A program made the translations under genes and the position numbers. Positions 33,688 to 46,089 of a DNA stretch of 64,000 nucleotides are shown one piece after another. Below the pieces are notes generated by a model that did not search any database, was not told the DNA's origin, and saw nothing but the letters and a program-made list of their open reading frames with translations. Position 1 is the stretch's first letter. Every line of letters starts with the position of its first letter. The stretch is taken from positions 1-64,000 of the forward strand of contig NW_025955051.1 of the NCBI RefSeq assembly GCF_022376445.1, given 5' to 3'. Source of the stretch: Fomitopsis serialis. Its lineage: Eukaryota > Basidiomycota > Agaricomycetes > Polyporales > Fomitopsidaceae.

Positions 33688-34730
33688 ATGTCGACCGTGG
33701 CCGAAAAGGAGTCCCCCACTGGTACAGACGGCAACGCATTTATTGCCAATGCTAAGCCCATAGAGCATGCTCAGAGGGCCCACCAGTCCTTCCCTGGGGC
33801 TAACTATGTCCTGCCATCGGATCCAACCGAGAGAGACCGGTACGTGCTAGGTATTCTATCGTGTAGGAAGCTCACACCGGTGTCAGGCTCGCACTGCAAC
33901 ACAAACTGCTCAAGGGGGCTTTCGAAGACCGCCTAATTATCTGCCCTGTCGCGATATGTGCGGAAGACTGCATCCTGGATAGTGGTACCGGTTCCGGTGA
34001 GTTCGGCGAAGCACGTTAACCAAGCGGATGGTTCTCACTCAGAATGGTTCCCAGGTACATGGCTTGTGGACATTCTCAGCATCGTTCCAACGTCTACGGT
34101 CATTCATGCAATCGACATCGAAGCCCGCCTTTTCCCTACTGAGGTCAAGGAGGTCGTCTCGCGCGGGAACGTCGAGTTTATGGTCGCTACAATCACGAAG
34201 CTCCCCCCGAATGGTCAGATATGTTCAAACTCATCCACCAGCGTCTCCTCGTCGCAGCACTCCGCGCTGAAGAGTGGACGATCGCTATCAAGGAGATGAT
34301 GCGCACGCTTGCTCCGGGCGGCTGGGTGCAGCTCGACGAAGTGGGGTCCTGGAAGGCGGGGCCCACGACCGAGAAGCATATACTCCTGGTCCAGGATTTG
34401 TTCAAAGCCAAGAGCCTCGTGCTAGATTGCGCGCGCTACATTCCCGACATGCTGCGCGATTTGGGCTTCGTCAATATTTGTGTCGAGGAAAGAACCATAC
34501 CTCTGGGAAGCTGGGCTGGCGATGTTGGCGTCGCCGCGCGGGACAATTTCATGGGAGTGTTCAGGGGCATGAAGACGCCTATTCTGAATGCAGGAGGACT
34601 GGGTGTTGTTGGGTCGGAAGCTGAGTTTGATGAGCTTCTCGACAGCGTTGAGAACGAGTGGAATGAGACGGTGGGAGCAGAGATTAGGTTCTACATCTTC
34701 TCCGCTCAAAAGCCCGACAACAAAGAGTAG
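33688..34730 (+). CDS. LaeA/UMTA-like SAM-dependent methyltransferase (MT2), one-base frameshift
   Basis: Paralogue of MT1 with the same three-exon plan: 33688-33839, 33887-33996 and 34055-34730. Start MSTVAEKESPTGTDGNAFIA, then FPGANYVLPSDPTERDR, CILDSGTGSG (SAM motif I), AIDIEARLFP, RTLAPGGWVQLDEVGSWKAG and FRGMKTPILNAGGLG, ending PDNKE. At 34203-34208 a run of six C breaks the frame. The upstream frame reads ITKLPP then NGQ, while the downstream frame resumes with EWSDMFKLIHQRLL, which is the family sequence (MT1 has LPADWTNEFKLVSQRLL). One extra C restores the whole protein. The call is therefore an intact-looking gene with a single homopolymer deletion, either genuine or an assembly error. 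The acceptor substrate is unknown. Confidence 0.85.
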
Positions 34731-34734
34731 GGAC

Positions 34735-37700
34735 TCAATTTAGGAGCTTCTGTCAGATAATCTTTTGGGGGTACGCGCTGTCTTGGTGTAGAGGGAAAGA
34801 ATCGCTACGGTTTTCCAAATTATTGCAAACACCATGACAGAAGTTCGTACCGACTAGTATGTCAGGGGGGCTTGGCATTATGCACTATTTCATCGGTACG
34901 TGCGTGCTCTCTTCGCTGAACATCATCTCTTCAAGCTGCAGATGGGGGTGAATAGAGTGCTGTAACGGAACAGGCAATCACAGTGGGTCTGGCCAGATCC
35001 TCTCCAAGGTAGCTGAGTGTAAATGCTATGCTGTAAGTATGTCTCGTTTGCGTTGAGCAGTGGTCATCTTTCCGGGTGAAACCAATCTTGGCCACTAGGG
35101 TGGGGATAATCCCCTATGTCGGAATACGTGAGTGCGAGCAATGGCGATGACAGTACTTGTGGGCCTACCATCAATTGGGGCATCGCGTTGAACAAGATCC
35201 AGCATGATTTGTCACTAGAAGTTACAGCGTTGAGAAGAATGCACCATAAGGAGAGTTCGTAGATCCTCGCGATGGCGAGGAAGGAACAGAATCAGACGCG
35301 AATATGGACGATATTTGGCAATCGCCATGCGACGCTGACAGTGCACATACCTAGACACAACCTAGACACTACGGCGAGTTCAATTCGGGTGCTGGAACGA
35401 TTAGGACGAACCATAACCGCCCTGCAACAAGCGCGGTTGTATAGATGTTCTTTACGAGGGGTGTGATATACTTGGTGTATGCCCATCGAACCGCCTGCTC
35501 ATACTCGGTGTGGGGTGGAGCCAGATGTGAAGTCGCACCAAGTGACGAGACTGCGCATTAGTATGGATCAGTACGGACTCGAATATATATACCAGAGGCT
35601 TACTCGCAGTCCCGATGCAGAAGCAGGTGCAACAGCCCGGTATTGTTCTCCCTAGACGAACCATAGACGCCAGGCGAGTACTCGCCGATGATGGACACTC
35701 CGGCTGCGACGGCCAACTTCACGAGCTGTACGCAAAGCGAACGCGACGTTCCATTACATGACAGTACACCGGGTATAGATGAAGTTTTCTCGAGAGCAAA
35801 GGCTGCAGCAACTGAAAGATGCATTCACTGAGCGTTGAGCTCGTGCAAAAGAACGCACGAACTGCTCCGCACCTATGCTCTGGGTATAATCACGCGGTCG
35901 AACCCCTCCGGGTGTCCACTAGCTGCGGCATTGTGCCTCGGATTGGAGAGGGCCTGAGCCCTAGCACGAAGGCCAACGGCTCGCGGTACCTCTGCGGGGT
36001 TGCCGTGCGAATGCAGGACAACTACTAGCTTGATCCGTCTTCGGCGCGTACCAAGTGCTGGGGATAACGCGGATGGTCGAGCGCTTGAGGATGTCCGATG
36101 AAGACTTCTCATGCCAGCGCACGTCGTTCAAAGCACCGTATGTACCACCGCGTAGTACAACCAGCCAGCTGGCACCCGACAAATTCCCGGTCTTTGACGA
36201 TCTATGGAAGTACACGCGGTTGAATGAGGCGACAAATTTTGGCATAGGCTCGAGGCTACGAGAGTGAACTGCTCGTGTTGAACTGGTGCCGGTGAACGAG
36301 GAACGAGGTGTATTCGGTAAACACGTATGAAGCACGATCACGTGTAAAAACGCGTCGCCTTGCAGTGCTGGTGTCATGACGTGGCCCAAACGACGGTCCA
36401 GCGATTTCCCGGAGGTCGATGCGATGAGCACCTCAACGACCTCATACTACTTCAGTGCCGTCGTGGCGCGTTCGCGCCTCGGGTGCGCATGCACCTAGGG
36501 ATGTGCGCTGGTGCGCCAGACCCGCTACTCTACCTCTTCGAGTGTATGTCGTAGAGATGAAGAGCATCGCGGAGCCCAATGAGGACTGGCAAGAAACTGG
36601 GTCGTGGGTTTTGGTTGAAAAGAGAGAGTAACAAATGCAATATGTTTAGCCTGTCGCATTCTATGCACCAGTGCATAGACGACAAAGAGCGCGAAAATTA
36701 GCGACGACCCTGGCGTAGATGATGATGACGACGACGATGCAAGGTTCGAGTATGCAGATTGATGCGTCACGAACCTGGTTCAAAGTGCAGCAGCCTTTAC
36801 ACGTTCGTAATACGAATCAGGCTGAGGAGTATGGGTCAGTCAGATTAGACTACACCCGAGTGGTACTCACAAAGCCATTGATGCCCGATGCTACTGCTGG
36901 GCGGCGCTCGCGGTAACCTTGGGCTGATTAGCTTCGCGATCGTCGCTGACCAGTAGATGATGGATATCGACGGTTGTTTAAAGGTAATTAGACAAGGTAG
37001 CCACGATGGTACAGCGCAGACTTCGAAATGAAGGGTAGAGGAGTCCCATTGAGAGCTACGACAAGTCATACGCATTTCACGTCAAGCATCGAGGCTGACG
37101 CCTGAGGTGCGGGTCGTTTTCGTTTGTTGTACAATGCATATACTATCACTTGAGGGTCAGTCTTTTGTATGCTGCAGAATTGTTAACACGATACTAGAGC
37201 AGTTTACTTACACTGAGGCCTGGCTCTCGCATCCCACTAAGTTCCGACATTCTCGACTCCGGTATTTTGACACGTTGACGACATGGCAATCTGCAATGTA
37301 CGAGAGGCAGAGGTAGTGCACTAGAGGAAGGAGGAGGAGGAGGAGGAGGTGGTGGTGGTGGTGGTGGTTGTGTATTAGGAGACGCACGCGTTGCCGGCGA
37401 CTGCCGCAATCGCGTCACACTACGTCAATGTCACTGTGTGTGACCGCGCTCAGCGACAGTAACACTCAGCGCTCAGAGTCTGTCTACGCAGTCACAGTCC
37501 TGGTCGGTATGTACTCGGATCCTACATACAACGCTGACAGTGAACTCGCTATAGATCAACGTACACAACACCCTATGATAGATGGTGCCTGACTCAGGAT
37601 GACACGCCATACCGGTGCGGTGGCAGGTTCGCACTGCAGGCTTGATTTTGGCGCATCGACGACTGGGATGAGTCAGGCCTTTGGCAGGCCTCAAGGCCTC

Positions 37701-38038
37701 AAGCGCAAGGATTGCATCGTCGGCAACCGAGTAATTGTGGATTTGGGGTGATACGAGGTCTGTCCACTCATTTGCTAAGTACATGCAGCGAGTGCCCACG
37801 ATACCCGAATCTTATCATTTGCCACCGCTGCTTGACAGATCATCGCACACCGGATGCGGAGACTTGAAAGCTTCTTCGAACCCATGTCCTTCCCCCCGAG
37901 AATCATGACAACCGCGCATTCTCCGCCTGCTACTCGCAGGCCCATAAGAAACCCTCCCACGGAACCTACTGTCCGGTATCGTGCGTCCAGAGCACTCGCA
38001 GCTCTTACTCCAGTCTTCACCATCTCCCGCGCCTTCGA
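34735..38038. other. 3.3 kb without a recognisable gene
   Basis: Open frames on both strands (for example minus 35600-35824, minus 35961-36431, plus 36055-36267, minus 37775-38023) were examined. Some have protein-like composition, but no motif or consistent exon chain emerged. A compound microsatellite lies at 37326-37368. Confidence 0.4.
37326..37368. repeat. Compound GGA/GGT microsatellite
   Basis: About seven GGA units pass directly into about six GGT units. It is the only GGT expansion among the many GGA tracts of this window and is not followed by the TTCCATTTAGTCA block. Confidence 0.95.
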
Positions 38039-38041
38039 CCC

Positions 38042-38725
38042 ATGGATCCCTCAGCACGTGTCTATTCCCGCTTCAATCTGCGACTGTACGACCTTGTGGT
38101 CCTTGTTATCTCCAACAAATGGGCATGGCGATGCCCTACGAGCTCGACTCTCGTCCCGTTTTTCCACAAGGACTTGGGCGAGAGGGCCCATCTAGACGTC
38201 GGTGTCGGTACGGGGTATTATACTGCGAAGTCCGCGCACAACTTGGCCAAGACAGAGAACGTCACGTTACTCGACCTCAATGAGGCGACGTTGAGCACGG
38301 CGTCCTCTCGTCTGCGTCAGGCGGGATACAGGGGGACCATCGATGAAATCCACCACAACGTCTTCCATCCCCTTCCCGACCATCTTCACGGAAAGTTCGA
38401 CTCCGTTTCCTTGTTCTACCTGCTTCACTGCCTTCCGGGAAGCATGGTCGACAAAGGGCCGAAGGTTTTCGCTACTTTGGGAGCGGCACTCCGGCCTGAT
38501 GGAGTGTTGTATGGCGCGACCATACTGGGACGAGGCCCAGGGGTGGCGCACAACTGGCTGGGCAGGCGTTTGATGGGTCTTTACAACAAGAAAGGCATAT
38601 TCGGGAATGCCGACGACGCCCTCGATGACCTCAAGAATGCTCTGGAGGGTCGGTTCGAAGATGTTGAGGTGAAGCTCGTGGGGGTCGTAGCTCTATTCGA
38701 AGCTCGGCGACCGAAGACAGGGTAG
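38042..38725 (+). CDS. Class I SAM-dependent methyltransferase (MT3)
   Basis: Single exon of 227 codons, which is rare in this window. Start MDPSARVYSRFNLRLYDLVV; SAM motif I is HLDVGVGTGYYT at residues 50-61; acidic loop VTLLDLNEATL near residues 73-83; SVSLFYLLHCLPGS (motif II region); and LGAALRPDGVLYGATILGRG (post-motif loop). It ends EARRPKTG. It belongs to a different methyltransferase subgroup from MT1 and MT2: there is no ILP..ER region and no PGGW. Length is normal for a stand-alone small-molecule methyltransferase. High GC and the absence of breaks suggest a working gene. The acceptor is unknown. Confidence 0.85.
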   Translation: MDPSARVYSRFNLRLYDLVVLVISNKWAWRCPTSSTLVPFFHKDLGERAHLDVGVGTGYYTAKSAHNLAKTENVTLLDLNEATLSTASSRLRQAGYRGTIDEIHHNVFHPLPDHLHGKFDSVSLFYLLHCLPGSMVDKGPKVFATLGAALRPDGVLYGATILGRGPGVAHNWLGRRLMGLYNKKGIFGNADDALDDLKNALEGRFEDVEVKLVGVVALFEARRPKTG

Positions 38726-38729
38726 AATG

Positions 38730-39970
38730 GTAAGCGGCAATAGACGTCCTCCAGGCTTTCGAAGCACGTCTCATACCCAGAACAGATCGGAGGAGATGGC
38801 GTATGGTACGATAACGGAATGCTGGCTGGTGCTGGGATGGAAGAGCTCCGTGTTATGTGTGATGTACATGCGATGCTTCGGCGGCGAATTGTGGTTTTGT
38901 CGTGTCGTATTCGGTCTGTATTGGTGAGGTTCAGAGTTCCGTGCTCAAACAAGGATATCAATCAGGAACTCTTCCAATTAGACCGCTCAGGCGTGTACGG
39001 CTTCCTCGTGCCTCGTGGATCACCACGACCTTATCCTGGAGTCAAGATAATCGTGTCATCATTTCATTGGGATGATATACGTACATGTGGTCCAAGAAGC
39101 TTTCCAGGTAAGCAAGTCTGTATTGTTGGGCTTCGCGCCGCGCAGGCCTCCTCCGGGCGCGGCGGGCTCGGACGGGCACTATTGACTAGGCTGAGGCTGA
39201 GCGCTGAGCGCTGAGCCTCGGTTGCGGTGGCCCCATCCTCCTCTTCCTCTTCCTCCTCCTTTCCCTCCCAGAAGCTCTTTTTAGTGGGGCCCAACGATGT
39301 GGGCTGGATGTTACTAAAGCATGATGCGTACATAGCCTCTGAAAGCCCTGCTACCTGTGCAGACCGGTTCGATGATGGTTCACGATAAAGTAATGAACAC
39401 CGGTGTTCCTTTAAAGTTCTCAACAGCGCTCCTCGTCAGCTGCTATCCGAGGGGCAGTGCCAATTTGCAAGATATGCATTCAACGTGAACTCAAATCGAA
39501 TGAACTCAAATCATCATGTCAGCGGACTATTCACTCGACTGCTGCATCATATCTCCCCCAAGTTTGCCGGAACAATGGCATCATCATACACCAGATCTGT
39601 GTCGTAGTCTACCCTTCGAAGCCAACCCGGACGGAACTGTGCGCGTGGTTGCCGTTCGAGGTAAGTCTTGTGTACTTATTTGACAGCTTCGCCAGCTCAT
39701 GAACTGTTCAGCTGGATCGCCTCGCGGCAGTTCGGCGACTGGCATGACGTGGCCCCAAATTTCGACATGGGGCTCGCTGTCCCTATCGGCTGGATAGGCC
39801 ACGAAGCTGTATAGCTTCTCCTTCGAAATTTACAGGAGGTGCAGAGCTAACCTGGTGTACACCTGTTGTCACCTGTAGCCTACCTTGATCATCATGATTC
39901 ACGGAGTGCCTTGACCTAAAAACCTGGCCGTAGTATGCGCTCGTCCCTCACCGCTGCCTGAATCCTCTGA
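38730..39970. other. No recognisable gene; pyrimidine-rich tract and a coding-like scrap
   Basis: A CTCTTCCTCTTCCTCCTCC tract lies at 39238-39262, preceded at 39188-39214 by the palindromic GCTGAGCGCTGAGCGCTGAG. Near 39610-39815, on plus, two pieces separated by a possible intron read FEANPDGTVRVVAVR and SRQFGDWHDVAPNFDMGL. They look like the end of a gene but have no start or identifiable family. Confidence 0.35.
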
Positions 39971-39972
39971 CC

Positions 39973-41758
39973 ATGGCCAGTTCGTCCAACGCGACTGATT
40001 CGCCGTTGATTACTTTCTTGAATGCCGAAGAAGCCTTGTTGAAGAGCTTCATGGAAGACTATCGGTTCACGCGTTTGATGTGGTGTGAGCATTTCTTTGT
40101 CGAATCAGGGACGTTTTCAATTGCTGAGGCAGTCCGCAGCGCTCTCGCTTACGATTCTACTGTATGACTGGAGTGTGTGGTGCATGCTTGTCTTATGCCG
40201 TCGTGGTGTTGATTTGTGTCTGTTTCAGTGTTGACATTTGCAGATGAGGTATGGAAGCGAGTCGTAGGATTCATAAGCTTACCTCATGACCGTATACGAG
40301 CAGGTCAGATACATCTGGCAAGGGAAATTCGCCTGGACGAAGATTCTGTTTTATTGGGTGAGTCTAGTGTATGCAACGTCGCACATCTCTGATTGTCACT
40401 GAGACACTCCCATTTATTAGAACCGATATTGGTGGTAAGTGCATGATCGCTCTTGCTGTGCTGCCCTGAAAACCGATCGTTGCGCCCGCATAGTATATTC
40501 AACCTCACGTGTGTCCATTCCCTTCAATCGTCCATCCAGACACCGTACTCATATCTTCGCAGATTCGATAACATCGGTGCGTTCGTATCTGGAGAGGAAA
40601 ACGTAGACTGACCATTCGCTAGTCCTTGCTGTCGCACACAACTCAGACACAAAGGTACGAAACTCATTGATGCACGCATATGAATATACGCATGACACAC
40701 AGAATAGTTGTAGGTCGCCCAATGCCATTGGACTGTTGTAATGTACATGGCTGAACGCACACCAGCTGCAACCGTTGGTTGAACTTCTTGGTCTATGGTT
40801 CAATCCCATTCGAGGTAGCCATATGCAGTGCGTGAAGTCGATGTGAACCGAGAACACACTAATGAACGATGTTCAGCGGTCTACATCATGCGCCTGTACG
40901 CTTTGTACGGATGCAATCGGAGAATCCTCATTTTTCTATGTGTGTACTACGTAGGGGTTCTCACCAGCGAAACTACCATCATAAGTATGGTCGCCCGTGA
41001 CGCTGTATGTAAGTCAGAGTATTCGCTCATATGCCATGACGAAACTGTTCTGAATACCTGTTGTAGTCGTATCTTTACCAGGTCCCTTACAAGACCTCAC
41101 GGGCTGCCTCCCATCGGGCATCAAACCTTGGGCATGGACCTTCTGGTTGCCGATGCTGACATTCGAAACTCTACTATTATGCCTTTCGCTCTTCAGATCG
41201 GCTCAGCTGGTGATCGAGGACAGGCGTCCTAAGATTATATATGTCCTGTTGCGAGACTCGGTGGTATACTTCGGTGGCGTTGTGTTGACCATTGTTGCAA
41301 ACGTGGTTGGCTGGAATGTGGGCGGTGTATGTTTATCAGCCACTCGAGTCATCTACCTACTCTAACGCCTTTTCTTACAGGCCGGACTTTTCGCAGCTTT
41401 CTTCCCGTGAGTCGAACGTAGAATACCTCCCATAATGCCAGTGGCCTCACTCTCACGGACTTTCAGATTGGCGATGATGGCTTTCTCCGTATTGGGTTCA
41501 AGATTGCTTGTGAGTCTATCCCCAAACTCCGTGTGCTTGATTAATAGTACATCGGGCTCATATTGTGCGTAGCTCAACATGCACGATGCCGTTGACCCTT
41601 CGAACCGAGTCCTACTAGGAACGTACGCTGGTGATCAGTCTACGAATATGGCTGTCGGTCTACCCACCCATGACACAGCATCCATCCAATTTCGAGGGAA
41701 TAGCGCAGTCAACTCGGAGGCCATATCAGATGCAGATATTGAGCTTTCCGACTTCTGA
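39973..41758 (+). CDS. DUF6533-type seven-helix membrane protein (GPCR-like)
   Basis: Member of a large basidiomycete family with a receptor-like topology; ligands are unknown. Start MASSSNATDSPLITFLNAEE (39973), then QSAALSLTILLYDWTYLMTV, YEQVRYIWQGKFAWTKILFY and WNRYW, which is the DUF6533 core (hydrophobic helix, D, EVRYIW.....K.LFL.NRY). Later exons give AVYIMRLYALYGCNRRILIF, ILLVLT-like helices, CLPSGIKPWAWTFWLPMLTF, ETLLLCLSLF, LLRDSVVYFGGVVLTIVANV and FSVLGSRLL. The last exon is a hydrophilic cytosolic tail, LNMHDAVDPSNRVLLGTYAG to DADIELSDF, stopping at 41758. No break was seen in the conserved exons; the joins in 40420-40870 are less certain. Confidence 0.78.
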
Positions 41759-41764
41759 AACTCT

Positions 41765-44160
41765 GGATGATGTTGAATGGCATCGCTCTCCTTCTGAAAC
41801 CATGCAGTTTATCTCTTCGCAGATGTTTAATATTACTGGCATCGATCAATGTTATTAGCTTCTCTCGCAAAGGCACCAATGTTCCGTAGCATGAGAGCTT
41901 TGAGATCGACGTGCGGTTGCTACATTGTCCGAATTAAGTCTCTAAACATACCGAAGCAGGAGTTGCTCCGTCGCAAGTCGATAATAATGCCGCAGTACGG
42001 TCATACGGGACGTTTCGGACGCATTTGAATAAGCGATGCGACGTCGCAGGAGGTCGAGGGCCAACGAGCTCTGGAATTGCACACCGCAACGGACCGAACT
42101 ACTTATGCATGGACATGATTCGCATCTGCAGCGCACGCGAAATGAAGGCCCGTCCAACGCGGTATGAAGGCCCCCTCGAACTCATTCTGCTTTCGTCCCA
42201 ACCGGCTCCGAGTTTACGCGGTCGCGTTGCTTCCTCACACCATTGGACAGTGTTGATCTCTGTCGCCCGGTGGGGGCTCTAGCAGCGTAGAGGTGGCTCG
42301 CCTGCTTCAAGCGTATCACATGGATGTACGCGCCGTCGTGCCGGTGTATACATTCCGTCCAACGTAGTCTCGCCACAACACCCTCCACGTTCACGTGGGG
42401 GGTCTGTGTCGAACCTACCATCCAACGTGTGCGTGACCTTTAGCATGTATGATATATTCGTATTCGTTGGTGCACCGTCTGCGCAACGAAAGGACTGTAG
42501 CTTGTACAACGCGACGAGAGACGTACTGATACACACGAGAAGACGGGTTCGAACTGTACAGATAGGTACGGGCTTGAAACTTCCATCTCTGCGATTCTCG
42601 ACGTGCTCCGCCTCGAGGTCGTCCTCCTGTTCCACCACGCTACTGGTATTGACAGCTAGCGGACGCGTGCGCATGCGAGAAAATGTGGAGGAGCCAGGCC
42701 AGGTCGACAATGGCGGCGGGACCTAGGTCATCCCCAGGCAACCGCGTGAACTCATGTCGAGTGGCCTGCGGTACCGCTACGACAGGCGGGCACAGTCGAG
42801 GGATGTTGGTGTTGGGAGGAGATACGCACAACGTCCGTCTCCGTATGAGCGGCTCGCTGCTCCTCCGTCACGAAAGAGCGAGGGAAGCACTCGATGCAGC
42901 GCGGCACATACACAGAGGGTCAAGGACGGGACCTACGATGTCTGCGCCGCCTGCGCTGAGCTTTTGCTGTACTTCGGTTGAAGGCATATAGGGAGATGGG
43001 TAGCATGAAAGGCGTGTCGCTGTAGGCCCCGCGGTGGCCTGCTGGATAGTGCGCTGTTCGCCAGTGGAAAGGACGCGTCCATCGACGCGGCAAGTAGGTC
43101 GCGCGACTCTCGTGGCCTTTGCAGGAATGGCATCACCGTACGTCGAGCATCCATTTAGCGCCAGCAAGCAACGCATGTGCCGCATGTATGACGTTCACGA
43201 GCGATACCAGCATGGTCATGGAACGAGAGGGGAAGACTCGGGCTCGTGGAAGGAAAGAACGCGTCCGGCGTCGCCTCGCCTCATCTCCGAAGACACCGTC
43301 CATCGCATCACCAGTGAGCTTGACGAGCACCTGGCCACTTGAGTCAACGCCCCTTAGTCTGGTAGTCGTGTAGACGGCGAGTTGTTATCCAGGATTTCTT
43401 GGAGGACGGCGCCAGCGATTGTGCCCATAACTAGTGTCAGAAGACGTCGCACGTCGCCGAGCCCGAGCGGTCGCACACAGGAATCCAGGCGAAACCGTCG
43501 CCCTAGGTGGCGACCGGTCGTCCATAAGGAGCGTCGTGAAAGCACTGTGAAGCGTCCCAATCATATCGAATACATGTGACGTGGATCCTGGTCGTCGCGA
43601 TACAACCAAGCGGCTTGACGTTAGCGGTCGACTTCCGCGACGGCTTCGTATGGAGCACCTTGCGGATATGCTTGGGTGCGTGAACCGCGCGAGGGGTGTC
43701 ATCCAAGGGCCCGTCTGTTTTCGGAAACCGCGCACTCTCTTCCGGGTAGCCGGGAATGCTGCGTGCCGCGTATGGCTTCACTCTGAGATCCACTGGCAAA
43801 TCGGTCCGAAGTCGTTGTCAACGCGAGAGCAGTGTCAAGCATCATATGGAGTGCGGAGGCTTGATCGGTAGATGGGGGTAGCGTGGCGGTAGACGATGTC
43901 TTCGGATTTTGGAGTCACCCCAGTAACCACTGAGGGTGCCCACTTGATTTGTGTATGGTACAACACGCTTGGCAGGACTCCACAGCGCTGCGTAATACGA
44001 CCATCGCGGCTACGGAAGCACGCGTTTCCGATTGCTGGACGTGCGGACCAGAGTCTCGCGGGCAGGCGTAGTCGACCACTGTCGACGCGGGATGGCGCCT
44101 TAGACCCATCTACACGGCGGCGCTGACATTGTCTTGGACGAACAGCACGAGGCGGTTACT
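41765..44160. other. GC-rich stretch with many open frames, no identified gene
   Basis: Between about 42000 and 44130 base composition rises to that of genes and several frames are open (minus 42279-42710, minus 43354-43560, minus 43385-43735, plus 43034-43342). None forms a chain with recognisable motifs. It is either a decayed gene or a mobile-element body too far gone to name. Confidence 0.35.
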
Positions 44161-44819
44161 TTATAAGCTATGAGAGAAAGTCAGTCGAAGACTGGAAGAT
44201 GTGAGACGATGCGCGTGCAAAACATACGTTTTCACGCCTCCGACTCCATGATGGACAGTTTCCCTATTCCTGCTAGTGACATACGGCGTGCACCTCTTAG
44301 TAGAAGGGCGAATGATGCAACAATGACCGTGGTAGGCTGAATCGGACGTCTATGAAGGTTTTCAGTCCGACGCCAGGGACAGCGAATGTTCGGAATACCT
44401 TTGACCTCGCCTGGCCGTCATTGAGATCATGTCCAACGATACCAACAGCTTCTGGTGCCACGGAACGCAATTCAGTCTCAGACCACAAAGGCATAGGCAT
44501 CTGGTGACTTACCCGTGTATCCCGCTCAGCCTCTATTCCTGTCACTCAACAATCGCTCATCCGCTCTCTGGTACTTAGGCTCCGGGTGGCAGCATTGCAA
44601 CGTGGATACGCGTTTGATGATGCAATAGAACAGATGAGCATGCCGGAAGACGGCTGTTCAAACCGCAGGAGATATACGGCGTTGAACTGGTGAGGAGCGC
44701 GAATCAGAGTGTGAAGCCGCCGGTCTCAACATGGATAGCTTCAATGATAAATTGACCAAGGGAGAGCGGACCCCATCACGGGTTGGTAGCAATCAGTGTA
44801 GCGTGCGATTACGCGATTA

Positions 44820-45590
44820 CTCGGTCAAGAGGGAGAGGAGAAGAGGAGGAAGGAGGTCGGGTCTTGTTCGAGGAGACTCGGATTCGAGGGCCGCTAATTC
44901 TCGCTAATTAGATCTAGCGCACATGACGTTTTAGCGCCGTCATTCGACCCCATCGCCTATCGTGACTATGGCCTACCACTCTTGGTTTCCCGCATTACTA
45001 CTCGGCGAGGATTTTGGAGGTACGTTGCAGGAATTGAGGCTTCAGAGTACGCTGAGTCGAAGACAGTTTGACTCTGAGAGGCGTCTGCTCCTCCGCGCGC
45101 CCCTGGATGGCCGGCACTCTTCCAGGATGGCCTTTCCAGTGAACGAATGTTCGTCCTTCCCTCGCATGCTTGCTCAACTCTGTTGCCTTTATTTCCATAT
45201 CTGTGGCTGACTCTGCTCGTGATCAGACTCGGACTTCGCGCGCTGGCTCCATGTCGAGGGTATTGAGATTGAGAATAAACCGTTTCGAGAATATCGGCTA
45301 CAATCAACGAAGGGCAGCGCACCTAGGCCTCCTCCGACTGTGTCGCCCTGCTCCGGGCTCGGTGCGCCTGACATCGGGATCGTGTTTTGCTCGAAGACCA
45401 TCATTCTCGTCCATCTTGATCTCGACCCAAGACTGTCAGTCGCTCCTCTGTCCTCCAGTTTGTGAAGCTGAAGACGGAGCTTCCAGCTGATCCTCCCAAC
45501 GAAGGAGGGTATCGACCACCACTGGACGAGCAAGTCGACCCGGGTGTCGTGCGTAGTCTCACGCCTTACTTCTATGTCTCGCATTCACCC
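44820..45590 (+). repeat. Repeat-like block C, related to the 3' side of repeat A
   Basis: A GGAGAAGAGGAGGA tract at 44835 is followed by loosely R-like sequence. Further on, GAAGGGCAGCGCAC (45312), TCGACCCAAGACTG, GAAGACGGAGCT and GTGTCGTGCGTAGTCTC parallel the stretch 9985-10240 in the same order. One plus frame (about 45440-45600) reads KTELPADPPNEGGYRPPLDE, suggesting the shared unit was once coding. The family is not identified. Confidence 0.4.
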
Positions 45591-46089
45591 ACGTCGTAGC
45601 TGACAGGCGAAGAAATGGAGACGTTTTGACGGCGCCATGTCTAGAGCGAATAGTATTCAAGATGCCCCCCACGCGAGTGTCGTCGCACACACGTACGATT
45701 ATCATGACACTGGTGGAGCGTGGGTCGGACTTATCAACGGGATAAGTTACGATCTTCACTCTGAAAGCTGAGCTTCACCCATGCTTCGTTTCCTGGTTCC
45801 TGTGCAGATGCTCTATAGGTGCTATCGGCGGTGTCACTTTTGATATCATTTATATTTGATCTGACATGTTGTTATAAAGGTCTCCTCATGGTGAGGGCGT
45901 AGGACACGGCGTGCTGGGACGACTATTTTGTTGATGTTGCTGATGATGTGGCGGCCCGGGGAAGGGACTTGCGCCGAACCTAGGGATGGACTGTGTTGGT
46001 AAGTCTCAATCTATCTGGCCGTGGATGGCAGTCTGAACATACGCCTGTCGAGAGTCATAGCTCAGTTATAGGCCAGAGGATGGATTCCT

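Noticed and set aside
35600..36431. NmrA-like or isoflavone-reductase-like gene on the minus strand
   Set aside because: A phrase such as KLAVAAGVSIIGEYSPG is only vaguely similar. No Rossmann glycine motif and no coherent exon chain were found.
40740..40826. tRNA-like 3' half (a T-loop-like GGTTCAATCCC followed by AGGTAGCCA)
   Set aside because: No matching acceptor 5' strand, D-arm or anticodon stem can be folded upstream, and the T-stem pairs poorly. It lies in an intron-rich part of the DUF6533 gene.
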